From an uncultured Pelagibacteraceae bacterium (GTDB lineage: Bacteria; Pseudomonadota; Alphaproteobacteria; Pelagibacterales; Pelagibacteraceae), in contig CACPMF010000004.1 of the NCBI GenBank assembly GCA_902634935.1, positions 31,838 to 95,837 on the forward strand: DNA of 64,000 bases. Direction: 5' to 3'. This document shows, piece by piece, positions 7,702 to 16,713 of this stretch. The number at the start of each line of letters is the position of its first letter. Within the stretch, counting starts at the first letter, position 1. The translations under genes and the position numbers were made by a program. The notes under the pieces are model-generated. The model saw nothing but the letters and a program-made list of their open reading frames with translations, was not told the DNA's origin and searched no databases.

Positions 7702-9112
7702 AAACTGAAATACCTCTCGAATTAATATCAACATCAAATTTTTTATGAAGTGGTGGGAAAGCTCTCTGAGAACAATCTAAACGATCGCAAGTTCTACATG
7801 ATACACCAACAGGAATTTCAGATTTTTTATCATTTAAATCTAAATTTTCTGTATAAACAAAATCTTTAGCGTATTTAGCTTGGCATCCTAAACCAATAGA
7901 AAGCATACTTTTCTTTTGACCATATCTTCCAATTCCTTTTTCTACAGTTCGGGCAATACAAACATATTTTTCTCCATTTGTCATTTTGCTAACGGCAGCC
8001 TGAATTACGCCAGGCCTTGAAAAAGCTGAATAAACATTCCAACGTGGACAAGCACCACCATATCTTGGTATCTCAATTCCAGATAATGAAAATCTTTTCG
8101 ATATATTGCCAGCAACATCTACCCTTAAAAAGTGAAATGGAACCCCAGGTTTTTTTGGATCATTTAAACAAGTTACTCTATGAGTAACTTGCTCAAATGA
8201 AGTTGCAAATGTATTTTGTAAAAGTTCCAAATCGTATTTAAGTTTTTTACACTCTGAGTGAAATAAATTATAAGGCATTAAAATTGCTGCCCCGCAATAG
8301 TTTAATAGAGCAACTTTTGATAATTTTTTTGACTCCTCGGATGGAAAATTAAATGTCCCTAAATATTCGTTAATTAAATCCTCTGCACCCTCTTGTGCAA
8401 TTTGTGCAGCCGCATGAAGCTTCTTTGTTTCCAAAGATAAGTAATCCGACAAGTAAAGCTCTTTACTTTTTTTATTATAGATTTTGGAAAATGGTTTACC
8501 CTCCTCTGGAATAATGTCCTTAACTGTTATTCCATATTCTGTTTTCAAAAATTCACATAGGGCAACATATCTCGTTCTATTATTTTGTTTTATTTTTTCA
8601 AATATTTCGTTAGCGAAATTTTCAAGTTTAGAAAAATAGTTTTTATTTTCTTGAAGAAAATCAGAGATTACTTCGCCAGGAAATGAATTTTTTCTACTGT
8701 CAACTATTTTCCCTGAAAGTTTCTCTATTTTGTTTACAAGTTCGTGATCTTTTTTTTTTAAAATATCTCCAAGTCTAATCAAAGCCTTTCCTATTTTAGG
8801 ATTACTGCTAGCTAAATCTTTTACTTCTGGACCTAATATATCTAAATCTTCAAAAAGTTGATCGTCTAGTAACTCTGATATTGTATTAATCATGTTAACA
8901 TCAGATTTAGAGGTAAGATCTGAGATATTAATTTTTAATTCATCACAAATTTTAATTAATAAATCACCGTCAACTTTTCTCTTTCCACCTTCAATTAATG
9001 CTAGGTAGCTAGGTGATATTTCCAATTGGCTAGCAAGCTTATTAGCTTGCATCCCAATTTGTCTTCTAAAAGCCTTAATTTTAGGACCTAATTTAAAATC
9101 TAATTGACTCAT
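7688..9112 (-). CDS. RamB-like XRE regulator with DUF2083 (short-chain acyl-CoA/acetate control)
   Basis: 474 residues, a normal length for the RamB/ScfR-type family. Residues about 8-65 form an XRE helix-turn-helix (ASQLEISPSYLALIEGGKR). The middle contains a degenerate IrrE/ImmA-like zinc peptidase segment (HAAAQIAQEGAEDL, lacking an intact HExxH), and the C-terminus is DUF2083-like with a Cys cluster (SCRTCDRLDCSQRAFPP). In actinobacteria RamB controls isocitrate lyase and other acetate genes. Here the gene diverges from isocitrate lyase across a spacer full of TTTGTAAAT half-sites, one array ending just before its own ATG, so control of aceA and of itself is a well-supported inference. 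Confidence 0.88.
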   Translation of the reverse strand: MSQLDFKLGPKIKAFRRQIGMQANKLASQLEISPSYLALIEGGKRKVDGDLLIKICDELKINISDLTSKSDVNMINTISELLDDQLFEDLDILGPEVKDLASSNPKIGKALIRLGDILKKKDHELVNKIEKLSGKIVDSRKNSFPGEVISDFLQENKNYFSKLENFANEIFEKIKQNNRTRYVALCEFLKTEYGITVKDIIPEEGKPFSKIYNKKSKELYLSDYLSLETKKLHAAAQIAQEGAEDLINEYLGTFNFPSEESKKLSKVALLNYCGAAILMPYNLFHSECKKLKYDLELLQNTFATSFEQVTHRVTCLNDPKKPGVPFHFLRVDVAGNISKRFSLSGIEIPRYGGACPRWNVYSAFSRPGVIQAAVSKMTNGEKYVCIARTVEKGIGRYGQKKSMLSIGLGCQAKYAKDFVYTENLDLNDKKSEIPVGVSCRTCDRLDCSQRAFPPLHKKFDVDINSRGISVYVSD

Positions 9113-9118
9113 TTACTA

Positions 9119-9149
9119 TTTGTAAATTTTGTAAATTTATATTTACAAA
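9119..9149. promoter_or_regulatory. Operator array 1 (TTTGTAAAT repeats) before the RamB-like gene
   Basis: Two direct copies of TTTGTAAA spaced 9 bp apart are followed by an inverted copy, so 9128-9149 is an inverted repeat with perfect 9-bp arms (TTTGTAAAT / ATTTACAAA) and a 4-bp spacer. It ends 7 bp from the regulator's start codon. Position and symmetry suggest autoregulation by the RamB-like protein, whose actinobacterial relatives bind a similar short motif. Confidence 0.65.
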
Positions 9150-9181
9150 AAATTTCCACTATTTACTTTCAATATAGCGTT

Positions 9182-9222
9182 TTTTGTAGAATTTGTAAAT
9201 ATTGTAAATTATAAGATTTACA
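9182..9222. promoter_or_regulatory. Operator array 2 (TTTGTAAAT repeats) before the small ORF and aceA
   Basis: A second array of the same half-site: TTTTGTAGA, TTTGTAAAT and ATTGTAAAT follow each other at exact 9-bp spacing, then an inverted ATTTACA whose last base is the A of the ATG of the 54-codon ORF. The arrangement mirrors array 1. One further TTTACAAA lies at 9425-9432, just before aceA. Binding here would be expected to control the small ORF and isocitrate lyase. Confidence 0.62.
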
Positions 9223-9386
9223 TGGATAAAGATAAAATCAAAAACAACGAAATTGATGCGCAAATTATCAGTAAGGAAGATTTAGACCATCACAATAGTC
9301 GAGGAGTTTATATGAGAGACGATCATTGTGACTGGGGTTCAAGTGGATTGGATCAGTTAATAAATCCTATTAACGAAACTAACTAG
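9222..9386 (+). CDS. Unannotated 54-residue acidic protein upstream of isocitrate lyase
   Basis: A short ORF absent from the track: it starts MDKDKIKNNEIDAQ and ends DQLINPINETN. It is hydrophilic, with a His/Asp/Cys/Trp-rich middle (DHHNSRGVYMRDDHCDWG), no signal peptide and no membrane segment. The ATG directly follows operator array 2 without a Shine-Dalgarno, so it may be translated from a leaderless or nearly leaderless transcript. Aceous composition unlike random AT-rich DNA (Trp, His, Cys, Gly codons) argues for real coding. No family is recognised. A regulatory leader peptide or a small protein of the glyoxylate shunt are both possible. Confidence 0.5.
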   Translation: MDKDKIKNNEIDAQIISKEDLDHHNSRGVYMRDDHCDWGSSGLDQLINPINETN

Positions 9387-9442
9387 ATCTCTTTACTTTT
9401 ATTCAATTTCAAAAATAAACAACTTTTACAAAACACGAAAAT

Positions 9443-10717
9443 ATGAGCGCAGAAAATGTTTCTTACGATTTAAAAAGATTTGCGGGTATTAAAAGAGATT
9501 ATACTTCAGAAGAAGTAGAAAGATTAAAAGGCTCAATAAAAATTGAATATTCAGTATGTAAAAATCAGTCACAAAAACTCTGGAAATTACTTAATTCAGA
9601 AAAATATGTAAATACGTTAGGCTCTCTGTCAGGAAACCAGGCTGTTCAACATGCAAAGGCAGGATTAAAAGCAATATATTTAAGTGGATGGCAGGTTGCA
9701 GCAGACGCAAACAGCGCAGGAGAAATGTATCCTGATCAATCACTTTATCCCTATGATAGTGCCCCAAAACTTGTTGAGGCAATGAATAATTCATTGATCA
9801 GAGCTGATCAAATTCAGCATATGGAGTTATCAGACGGTGATATGAAAAAAGAAAATTCTATTGATTATATGTTGCCAATTATAGCTGATGGAGAAGCGGG
9901 ATTTGGTGGTCCTTTAAATGTTTTTGAACTAACAAAAAAATTCATTAAAGCAGGTGCAGCAGGTGTTCATTTTGAAGACCAGCTAGCTAGTGAAAAAAAA
10001 TGTGGCCATATGGGTGGTAAAGTTTTAGTCCCAACAGGCACAATGGTTAGAAACCTGAAGGCAGCGAGGTTGGCAGCTGATATTGCTGATGTTCCTCTCA
10101 TTATACTTGCAAGGACAGATGCCAATGCTGCTAAATTAATTACAAATGATTTCGATGAAAATGATAAACCATTTTTAACCGGCGAGAGATCCCCAGAAGG
10201 TTTTTATTATGTAAAAGATGGCATTGAGCAAGCTATTTCTAGAGGACTAGCTTATGCACCATATGCAGATCTTATTTGGTGTGAAACAGCAACTCCAAAT
10301 TTAAAAGAAGCAAAAAAATTTGCTGATGCTATTCATGAAAAATTTCCAGGTAAATTATTAGCCTACAACTGCTCACCATCATTCAATTGGAAAAAACATT
10401 TGTCAGATGATGAAATAGCAACTTTCCAACAAGAAATTGGAAAAATGGGATATAAATTTCAATTCATTACTTTAGCAGGTTTCCATACCCAGAATATTGC
10501 AATATTTGAGCTTGCAGAAAAATATAAATCAAAAGGGATGAGTGCTTATTCTGAAATTCAAGAACACGAGTTTGCCAGAGAAAAAGATGGTTATACTAGT
10601 GTTAAACATCAAAGAGAAGTAGGGACATCATATTTTGATGCAGTATCTAACACAATAAGTTCTGGAAAAAGCTCAACAACTGCAATGGAAGGATCAACAG
10701 AATCTGAGCAGTTTTAG
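9443..10717 (+). CDS. aceA: Isocitrate lyase
   Basis: A 424-residue isocitrate lyase, which splits isocitrate into succinate and glyoxylate, the first step of the glyoxylate shunt. The active-site signature KKCGHMGGK lies at about residues 185-193, with [16 protein letters not shown] and LARTDANAA around the Mg and substrate site, and [11 protein letters not shown] in the C-terminal half. Length matches the short bacterial form. No clear Shine-Dalgarno precedes the ATG. Malate synthase is not in this window. The divergent RamB-like gene and repeat arrays imply induction by carbon source. Confidence 0.97.
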   Translation: MSAENVSYDLKRFAGIKRDYTSEEVERLKGSIKIEYSVCKNQSQKLWKLLNSEKYVNTLGSLSGNQAVQHAKAGLKAIYLSGWQVAADANSAGEMYPDQSLYPYDSAPKLVEAMNNSLIRADQIQHMELSDGDMKKENSIDYMLPIIADGEAGFGGPLNVFELTKKFIKAGAAGVHFEDQLASEKKCGHMGGKVLVPTGTMVRNLKAARLAADIADVPLIILARTDANAAKLITNDFDENDKPFLTGERSPEGFYYVKDGIEQAISRGLAYAPYADLIWCETATPNLKEAKKFADAIHEKFPGKLLAYNCSPSFNWKKHLSDDEIATFQQEIGKMGYKFQFITLAGFHTQNIAIFELAEKYKSKGMSAYSEIQEHEFAREKDGYTSVKHQREVGTSYFDAVSNTISSGKSSTTAMEGSTESEQF

Positions 10718-10720
10718 TAA

Positions 10721-11440
10721 TTAGTTTTTTAATTTTTGAATTTGGTCCCAAGCAGAATTTATAGATCTCATTTTCTTTTTACTTTCTTCTATAACTTCAG
10801 GAGGTACACCTTTACTTAAAAGCAAATCAGGATGGTGATCTTTACTTAGTTTAATATATCTTTTTCTTATTTCCGTTAAGCTGTCATCAGGATTACTTTC
10901 AAGTACTATATAAGGGTTTAGCTTGTCAGATGACTTTCTACTTTCCCTCAAGCTATTAAATTGACTTTCACTGAGGCCAAATATTCTTCCAATATCCTCT
11001 ATCATGACCAACTCGGCCTGACTTATGTTACCGTCAGCTTCAGCTATATAGAATAAAATATTTATAACCTCCTCAAGTACGTTTAAATTTCCTTTATAAA
11101 TTTGAGCAATTTGTTCTGCATAAGGCTTATACCCAGTAGACTCATTTTTTGCTTTATTAAAAATTTTTCCAACTTGATCAATTTCATTTTCAGGAATTTT
11201 GAGTTTATCTTTAACTGCAATTAACTCCTCTTTACTGACTTGTCCATCTGCTTTACTTAATTTTGCAGAGAGAACAATCAAAGATAGCGCAAAGATTTGC
11301 TGAGGTTGTGCAAAAGAATTATTTATTGAGCCTTTTGCTCTAGATACCTTTCCACCGATAAAGGAACCTAACAGCATGCCAAAAGGTCCTCCTAGTGAAA
11401 AACCAATCATTCCACCTATCAAACTTCCCCAAATAGACAT
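10721..11440 (-). CDS. djlA: TerB/DjlA-like protein with C-terminal J domain
   Basis: 239 residues. The N-terminus is a glycine-rich membrane-associating segment (GSLIGGMIGFSLGGPFGMLLGSFIGG), followed by a TerB-like helical domain (DGQVSKEEL... and ADGNISQAEL, two acidic motifs typical of the fold), and a C-terminal J domain with HHPDLLLSKG (HPD). The order matches DjlA, a membrane-attached DnaJ-like co-chaperone that stimulates DnaK. It ends 3 bp from the convergent aceA stop and diverges from the next gene with 32 bp between the starts. Client is unknown. Confidence 0.85.
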   Translation of the reverse strand: MSIWGSLIGGMIGFSLGGPFGMLLGSFIGGKVSRAKGSINNSFAQPQQIFALSLIVLSAKLSKADGQVSKEELIAVKDKLKIPENEIDQVGKIFNKAKNESTGYKPYAEQIAQIYKGNLNVLEEVINILFYIAEADGNISQAELVMIEDIGRIFGLSESQFNSLRESRKSSDKLNPYIVLESNPDDSLTEIRKRYIKLSKDHHPDLLLSKGVPPEVIEESKKKMRSINSAWDQIQKLKN

Positions 11441-11472
11441 AAATATTTTAAAATTATATAATAAATTTTAAA

Positions 11473-11766
11473 ATGTTAACAACTTCTTTAATCTTATTTA
11501 TACTTTATTTGCTATTCAGCTGGGTAGCTTCATGGATTAGATACTTTAACAAATTAGATAAAAGATTTGGCGAATCCATCTGGAGATATAGTTATGATCA
11601 TCACGTGGTAGGAGCAAGGGATATTTCAATTTTAGATGATAGGAAGTTTGTTTTATTAAGACGGAAAAGAAACAGTGTAATTACAACTATGTACTTTATT
11701 GTTTTTTTAGCGTTTATCTTTTTTATGTCATTAATGGGTGACATACTTATTAAAATAACTGGTTAG
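11473..11766 (+). CDS. Small two-segment membrane protein of unknown function
   Basis: 97 residues with a hydrophobic segment near each end (about residues 3-22 and 70-92) flanking a charged loop that contains HHVVGARDISILDDRKFVLLRRKR. Both termini would lie on the same side of the membrane. I recognise no family. It overlaps the convergent DUF393 gene by 4 bp (TTAG, where the stops of both strands interlock). Coding is supported by length, a clean start and non-random hydrophobic pattern. Confidence 0.6.
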   Translation: MLTTSLILFILYLLFSWVASWIRYFNKLDKRFGESIWRYSYDHHVVGARDISILDDRKFVLLRRKRNSVITTMYFIVFLAFIFFMSLMGDILIKITG

Positions 11767-12110
11767 TTTTTTAGTTGTTTTCTATTTTTCAAATATAAGA
11801 AAAAAGCAACAAATTCATAACCTATATAAAATAAATGGTAAACAACTGGTAATTTAAAAAATTTGTATAAAATTTTGTATTTTGGAATTTCTTTCCAGAC
11901 TAATAAAAAAGCGTCAACACCAACATAAATTTTTCCATCTTTTTTTACATGTAGCCTTCTTAAAAGCTCTTTATCAGATTTATTTGTTTCTTCTTCTGCT
12001 TCTTTATTTTTAGTAATATCTATCCAGTTGAGCTCGTTAATATTTTCTTTTTTATAAAGATTAATTTCTGCTCTACAAATACTACAAGAATTATTAAAAT
12101 AAACTTTCAT
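11763..12110 (-). CDS. DUF393 / DCC-family thiol-disulfide oxidoreductase-like protein
   Basis: 115 residues starting MKVYFNNSCSICRAEI, the CxxC pattern of the DUF393 (DCC) family, with IDITKNKEAE and VGVDAFLLVWKEIP as the usual following blocks, and a C-terminal hydrophobic stretch. The family has a thioredoxin-like fold and is presumed redox-active, but its biological role is not settled. The stops overlap by 4 bp with the neighbouring membrane protein. Confidence 0.8.
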   Translation of the reverse strand: MKVYFNNSCSICRAEINLYKKENINELNWIDITKNKEAEEETNKSDKELLRRLHVKKDGKIYVGVDAFLLVWKEIPKYKILYKFFKLPVVYHLFYIGYEFVAFFLYLKNRKQLKN

Positions 12111-12197
12111 TAGTTATATTTATAGTGATTTTTAAAATTTTTCTTAATGTGATAAAACGACTGTTGAAATATTAATTATGGCAACTACATTAATTGG

Positions 12198-13610
12198 ATG
12201 TCAAATTTCTTTAAAAACAGCGACTTAGATAATATTAAAGCAGAGAATATCGTATCAGATACACTAAATAATTGTGATGATGGAGAGTTATATCTTGAAA
12301 ATTCGAAATCAGAATCAATCTTATTAGACGATAACAAAATTAAAAACTCAAGCTATAGCTCTGACTTAGGCTATGGTTTTAGGGCAATTACAGGAGAAGT
12401 TGTAGCTTACTCTCACTCTAATGATATTTCAAAAGACTCTATTCTAAAATCAAGTGAAAATCTTAAAGATACGCTTAAATCGAAAAAGGGTACCTACAAT
12501 CATGAAATTCCCAAATCAAATAAAAAATATTATGAAGATCTAAATCCAATTGAGGAAAAATCTCAAAATTCAAAAATAAAAATTTTAAATGAGGTAAATA
12601 ATTACATTAGATCCAAAGGAGATATTGTTAGCCAGGTAACAGCCAGTTTTTTAGGCGAACACAAGGAAATCGAAATTATACGATCAAATTCTGAGGTTTT
12701 AAAAGATGTAAGACCGCTTGTTAGATTTAATGTTTCAGTAGTATTAGAAAAAAATGGAAAAAAAGAAACTGGTGTTTATGGTATTGGTGGAAGACAGTCA
12801 TATGATGAATATTTAAAAAATGAAAATTGGAAACATGTTTGCGACGAAGCTTTTAGAATTGCTGATGTAAATCTTAAAAGCAAACCAGCTCCTGCAGGAG
12901 AAATGAAAGTCGTTTTAGGACCAGGTTGGCCAGCGATATTAATTCATGAGGCAATTGGACATGGTTTAGAGGGAGATTTTAACAGAAAGAAAACTTCAGC
13001 ATTTCATAATTTGATGGGCCAAAGAGTTGCTAGTGAGGGAGTAACAATAGTAGATGATGGTACTTTAAATCTTCGTAGAGGAAGTCTTACGATTGATGAT
13101 GAAGGCACACCAACAGAGAATACTGTGTTAATTGAAAATGGAATACTTAAAAACTTTATGCAAGATAGGTTAAATGCAAGGCTTATGAATACGAAATCCA
13201 CAGGTAGTGGTCGAAGAGAAAGTTATAAACATGTCGTATTACCAAGAATGAGAAATACAATGATGTTAAGTGGTAAATATTCACAAGATGAAATGATAAG
13301 ATCAGTTGATAAAGGTATATTTGCAGTAAGTTTTGGAGGAGGTCAAGTAGATATTACCTCAGGAAAATTTGTATTTAACTGTACAGAAGCTTATGAAATT
13401 AATGATGGAAAAATTGGTTCTCCAATTAAAGGTGCAACACTAATTGGTGATGGTCCATCAATTTTAAAAGAAGTTTCAATGGTTGGGAATGATATGAAAT
13501 TAGATCCTGGAATTGGTACATGTGGAAAAGCTGGACAAGGTGTTCCAGTAGGAGTTGCTCAACCGTCTATTTTAATTAATAAGATGACGGTTGGTGGAAC
13601 ACAACTTTAA
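12198..13610 (+). CDS. tldD: Metalloprotease TldD
   Basis: A 470-residue TldD subunit. TldD and TldE form a zinc protease that degrades unfolded peptides and, in other bacteria, processes microcin B17 and CcdA. The metal site HEAIGHGLEGD lies at about residues 248-258, with the usual GSGRRESYKH and GGGQVDITSGKFVFN blocks further on. The partner subunit follows 3 bp later, so the two are surely coexpressed. The ATG at 12198 gives the expected family length. Confidence 0.95.
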   Translation: MSNFFKNSDLDNIKAENIVSDTLNNCDDGELYLENSKSESILLDDNKIKNSSYSSDLGYGFRAITGEVVAYSHSNDISKDSILKSSENLKDTLKSKKGTYNHEIPKSNKKYYEDLNPIEEKSQNSKIKILNEVNNYIRSKGDIVSQVTASFLGEHKEIEIIRSNSEVLKDVRPLVRFNVSVVLEKNGKKETGVYGIGGRQSYDEYLKNENWKHVCDEAFRIADVNLKSKPAPAGEMKVVLGPGWPAILIHEAIGHGLEGDFNRKKTSAFHNLMGQRVASEGVTIVDDGTLNLRRGSLTIDDEGTPTENTVLIENGILKNFMQDRLNARLMNTKSTGSGRRESYKHVVLPRMRNTMMLSGKYSQDEMIRSVDKGIFAVSFGGGQVDITSGKFVFNCTEAYEINDGKIGSPIKGATLIGDGPSILKEVSMVGNDMKLDPGIGTCGKAGQGVPVGVAQPSILINKMTVGGTQL

Positions 13611-13613
13611 AAA

Positions 13614-14930
13614 ATGGTCAAAGATCAAGAGTATTTAAATAGTATAGCAAGTCAAACAATAGAGTATTCCAAAAAGCTCGGTGCCACAGATGTAAATGTT
13701 GAAGTTATTCATTCCATTTCAGAAACAGTCAATTTAAGAAATAAACAATTAGATGAATCAAACAGATCTGATAGCTTCGCTATAGGCATTACGACATATA
13801 TTAACAAAAAAAAATCAACAATTTCATCCTCAAACTTATCAAAAGATAATATTAAAATACTTACAGAAAGATGCATTGAGACAGCAAAAATTACCCCTGA
13901 AGATGAATTTAATTCATTACCTGACAAGGAGTTAATGGCAAAAAATTTTGAAAGTTTAGATCTTTATGATGAATGTCATGTTCCTAATAATAAAAAAATT
14001 GACATATTAAAAGAAGCTGAGGAAGCTGCATCAAAAGAAACTAAGATCATTAATACAGAAACAGACTTTACTGAAAATAAATCAAATTTTGTTTTAGCTA
14101 ATAGCAATGGATTTATGAATGGATATAAAACTTCAAACTTTAATATTAGCTGTGTAGCGGTTGCCCAAAAAGATAGCCAAATGGAGAGAGATTACGAGTT
14201 TACTAGTAAAAGACATTTTTCAGATTTAATTAGTCCTACAAACATAGGCGAAAGTGCTGCAGCAAACACAGTAAAAAAATTAGATCCTAAGAAAATAAAA
14301 AGTGAAAAAATAGGTATTGTATTTGATAAAAAAATTTCGAAAGGTATTTTGAATGTTTTATCTAGCGCAATATCTGCAGGAGCTATTTCAAGAGGAACGT
14401 CATTTTTAAAGAATAAAATTGGTAAAGAAATTTTTCCTAAAACCCTAAATGTTATAGATGATCCAAAAATTAAAAAAGGACTTGGCTCTAAAAATTTCGA
14501 TAGCGAAGGAGTAGAAACTAACAATCTTAAATTAATCGAAAACGGTGTATTAAAAAGTTATTTAGTAGATACTTATTACGGAAAAAAATTAAATTTGAAA
14601 TCAAATGGAAGAAGTGGTGGCACAAGTAACTTATATTTTGAAAATGGGAGTATGCCTCTTGAAACACTACTTAAATCTAGTAAAAAAAATTTATACATTA
14701 CAGAAACAATTGGACATGGCACAAACCTTGTAACAGGGGATTATTCTGTTGGAGCAAATGGTTTTATGGTTGAAAATGGTGAATTTATATATCCTGTAAG
14801 TGAAATTACAATTGCAGGAAATTTTAAAGACATATTTAAAAATATTACTTTGGCTAATGATCTAGAATTTAAATACTCTACTAATGCACCAACTCTTTTA
14901 GTTGAGGGTATGATTGTAGCTGGAAGGTGA
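13614..14930 (+). CDS. pmbA: TldE/PmbA, partner subunit of TldD
   Basis: 438 residues, the TldE (PmbA) half of the TldD/TldE protease. It lacks the HExxxH motif, as expected for the non-catalytic partner. Typical segments are SDSFAIGITTYINKKK early, SRGTSFLKNKIG in the middle and TGDYSVGANGFMVENGE near the C-terminus. It begins 3 bp after tldD and its TGA overlaps the GTG start of the next gene (GTGA), suggesting one operon. Confidence 0.93.
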   Translation: MVKDQEYLNSIASQTIEYSKKLGATDVNVEVIHSISETVNLRNKQLDESNRSDSFAIGITTYINKKKSTISSSNLSKDNIKILTERCIETAKITPEDEFNSLPDKELMAKNFESLDLYDECHVPNNKKIDILKEAEEAASKETKIINTETDFTENKSNFVLANSNGFMNGYKTSNFNISCVAVAQKDSQMERDYEFTSKRHFSDLISPTNIGESAAANTVKKLDPKKIKSEKIGIVFDKKISKGILNVLSSAISAGAISRGTSFLKNKIGKEIFPKTLNVIDDPKIKKGLGSKNFDSEGVETNNLKLIENGVLKSYLVDTYYGKKLNLKSNGRSGGTSNLYFENGSMPLETLLKSSKKNLYITETIGHGTNLVTGDYSVGANGFMVENGEFIYPVSEITIAGNFKDIFKNITLANDLEFKYSTNAPTLLVEGMIVAGR

Positions 14931-15898
14931 AAAGTATTTGCGTAATTGGTAGTGGGATTTCTGGTTCAACAATTGCTAATTTGTTATCTAAAAAATATAA
15001 AGTCGATGTTTATGAAAAAGCCAAAGGAATTGGTGGCAGGAGCTCTCATAGAAGGTATTTAAACAAAATAGGTTTTGATCACGGGCTACAATATATCTCT
15101 CCAAAAGCGAGCAAATTTAAAAAATTTTGTTATGGATTACAAAAAAAAAGAGTTTTAAAAAAATGGCAGGGTCCACATAATTTTGATCACAGTAAAGTTT
15201 TAGAGAATAAAAAACATACCAAACTTATTGGAGCAAAAGGAAATAATGCAATATCAAAATATTTATTAAAAAATATTAATTGTATTTTTGGATATGAGCT
15301 ATTTAAAATTGAGAGAATAAGAAAAAATTGGAAATTAAGCTTTTTAAATGGTGATGTTAAATATTATGAAATATTAATAATATCAATTCCTTTTGCACAA
15401 TCAAAAAAACTATTAAAAAAATTTCTTCCTAATTTCTTTAAGAATAAAAAAGTAAAAATGGAGGCAAATATCACAGTTATGACTGTAACAAATAAAATTA
15501 AAAATAATTTTTCAAGTTTCTTATTTAATGATGAAGTAATAGGGTGGGCAGCTAAAGAAAATAGCAAAAAAAGGTTTAAGTACAAATACGATCTTTGGAC
15601 AATTCAAAGCACATTTAAATGGGCTAATAGAAATATTTTAAATTATAGAAATAATAAAAAAAAATTTACGAATTTTTTGATCAATAGATTTAAAAAACTA
15701 TCCAAGATAAATATCAATAAAATATATTTTTCAAATATCCATGGTTGGAAATATTCTGCAAACAAAAAAAACTTAAATATTCAATCTTTATGGAGTAAAT
15801 CTTTAAAAGTTGGGATTTGTGGTGATTGGTTCGGAGGCCCTCGTTATGAAAATGGATGGATAAGCGCCAGTGATTTATATAAAAAAATTACTAATTAA
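14927..15898 (+). CDS. Renalase-like FAD-dependent oxidoreductase
   Basis: 323 residues starting with a GTG inside the pmbA stop. The N-terminus is an FAD-binding Rossmann motif (GSGISGSTIANLL) followed by VYEKAKGIGGRSSHRR, the GGR motif of the flavin amine oxidase/renalase group, and the C-terminus has a second flavin-contact block (GICGDWFGGPRYENGW). Such enzymes oxidise amines or reduced nicotinamides. Lysine content is high and typical of the window. Substrate is unknown; operon placement with TldD/E gives no firm hint. The stops overlap the next, convergent gene by 8 bp. Confidence 0.8.
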   Translation: MKSICVIGSGISGSTIANLLSKKYKVDVYEKAKGIGGRSSHRRYLNKIGFDHGLQYISPKASKFKKFCYGLQKKRVLKKWQGPHNFDHSKVLENKKHTKLIGAKGNNAISKYLLKNINCIFGYELFKIERIRKNWKLSFLNGDVKYYEILIISIPFAQSKKLLKKFLPNFFKNKKVKMEANITVMTVTNKIKNNFSSFLFNDEVIGWAAKENSKKRFKYKYDLWTIQSTFKWANRNILNYRNNKKKFTNFLINRFKKLSKININKIYFSNIHGWKYSANKKNLNIQSLWSKSLKVGICGDWFGGPRYENGWISASDLYKKITN

Positions 15899-16580
15899 CT
15901 TTTTTTAGTCTGTACTCCCAAGTACCTAATCTTTTATATCGAATTTTAACTATCATTGCTCTTTTTTTATCGTACCAAATTTCAAAATCTAGTCTCTTAT
16001 CTTTTGGAAGACTTTCATCAGTAGATTTAAGTCTAAATTTTTCAACATTAATTTCATTTTCATAAAGTCTAATTTTTTCCTTTTTTAGAAATTCTACTGA
16101 CTGTTTTTTGATACTTCCAGAAAGTGGACTAATTTGAGTATCTGATTGTAACAATCTATGATTCCACCAATTACCAATTATATTCTCTAAATTTCCAGTT
16201 CCCTTATACGAAGATCCATTAATTTTAAAATTTCTATTTTCTTTATCGAAGAACACTTCCACAAATTTTTTTTTATCATTTTGTACTGTATCTGATTTAA
16301 AATAAATTAGTTGATCATTTTCGTAAATTTCCAAACCTTCACTAATAACTGAGAAAACTGTTATACCCATTAGTTTAACTTCAAAGTTTGTGGTATTTGT
16401 TACTTCAAATTTTTTTTGAGTTTTATTAAAAAAAAATTTACTAAAGCCTATATATTTATTGTCTTTAAATATTTCCATTTCAATCGATTTAATATTTTTA
16501 TAATGATCAGTGTGAGCATATGCATTTATTTTAAATAAAATTCCTAAAGTAATGAAAAACATTAAAATGATTTTATTCAT
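15891..16580 (-). CDS. Periplasmic DUF6134/DUF3108-like protein
   Basis: 229 residues with a signal peptide (MNKIILMFFITLGILFKINAYA). The mature part is rich in alternating beta-type segments (FEVTNTTNFEVKLMGITVF, LDFEIWYDKKRAMIVKIRYKRLGTWEYRL), reminiscent of secreted DUF6134 or DUF3108 beta-barrel/lipocalin-like proteins. That family link is my impression and is not tested. It should lie in the periplasm. Function unknown. Confidence 0.6.
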   Translation of the reverse strand: MNKIILMFFITLGILFKINAYAHTDHYKNIKSIEMEIFKDNKYIGFSKFFFNKTQKKFEVTNTTNFEVKLMGITVFSVISEGLEIYENDQLIYFKSDTVQNDKKKFVEVFFDKENRNFKINGSSYKGTGNLENIIGNWWNHRLLQSDTQISPLSGSIKKQSVEFLKKEKIRLYENEINVEKFRLKSTDESLPKDKRLDFEIWYDKKRAMIVKIRYKRLGTWEYRLKKVN

Positions 16581-16713
16581 AAAATTTATTAAATTATTTT
16601 AATAGAAATTAATATTTAACTAAAGTGAGAAGATATTATAAGAGAATATAGATAAACTTATTTTCTGTTGTTTATACATAAATTCTGTTATGCAATATGA
16701 TCTTTGATCAATA
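16581..16713. other. Divergent intergenic region, no recognised element
   Basis: About 130 bp of AT-rich DNA between the divergent DUF6134-like and YczE-like genes. It must carry both promoters, but I could not assign boxes with confidence. The minus-strand ORF over 16620-17018 in the track mostly mirrors the YczE-like gene and is rejected. Confidence 0.4.

Noticed and set aside
13004-14524. Minus-strand ORFs over tldD and pmbA
   Set aside because: Antisense shadows of two well-identified genes.
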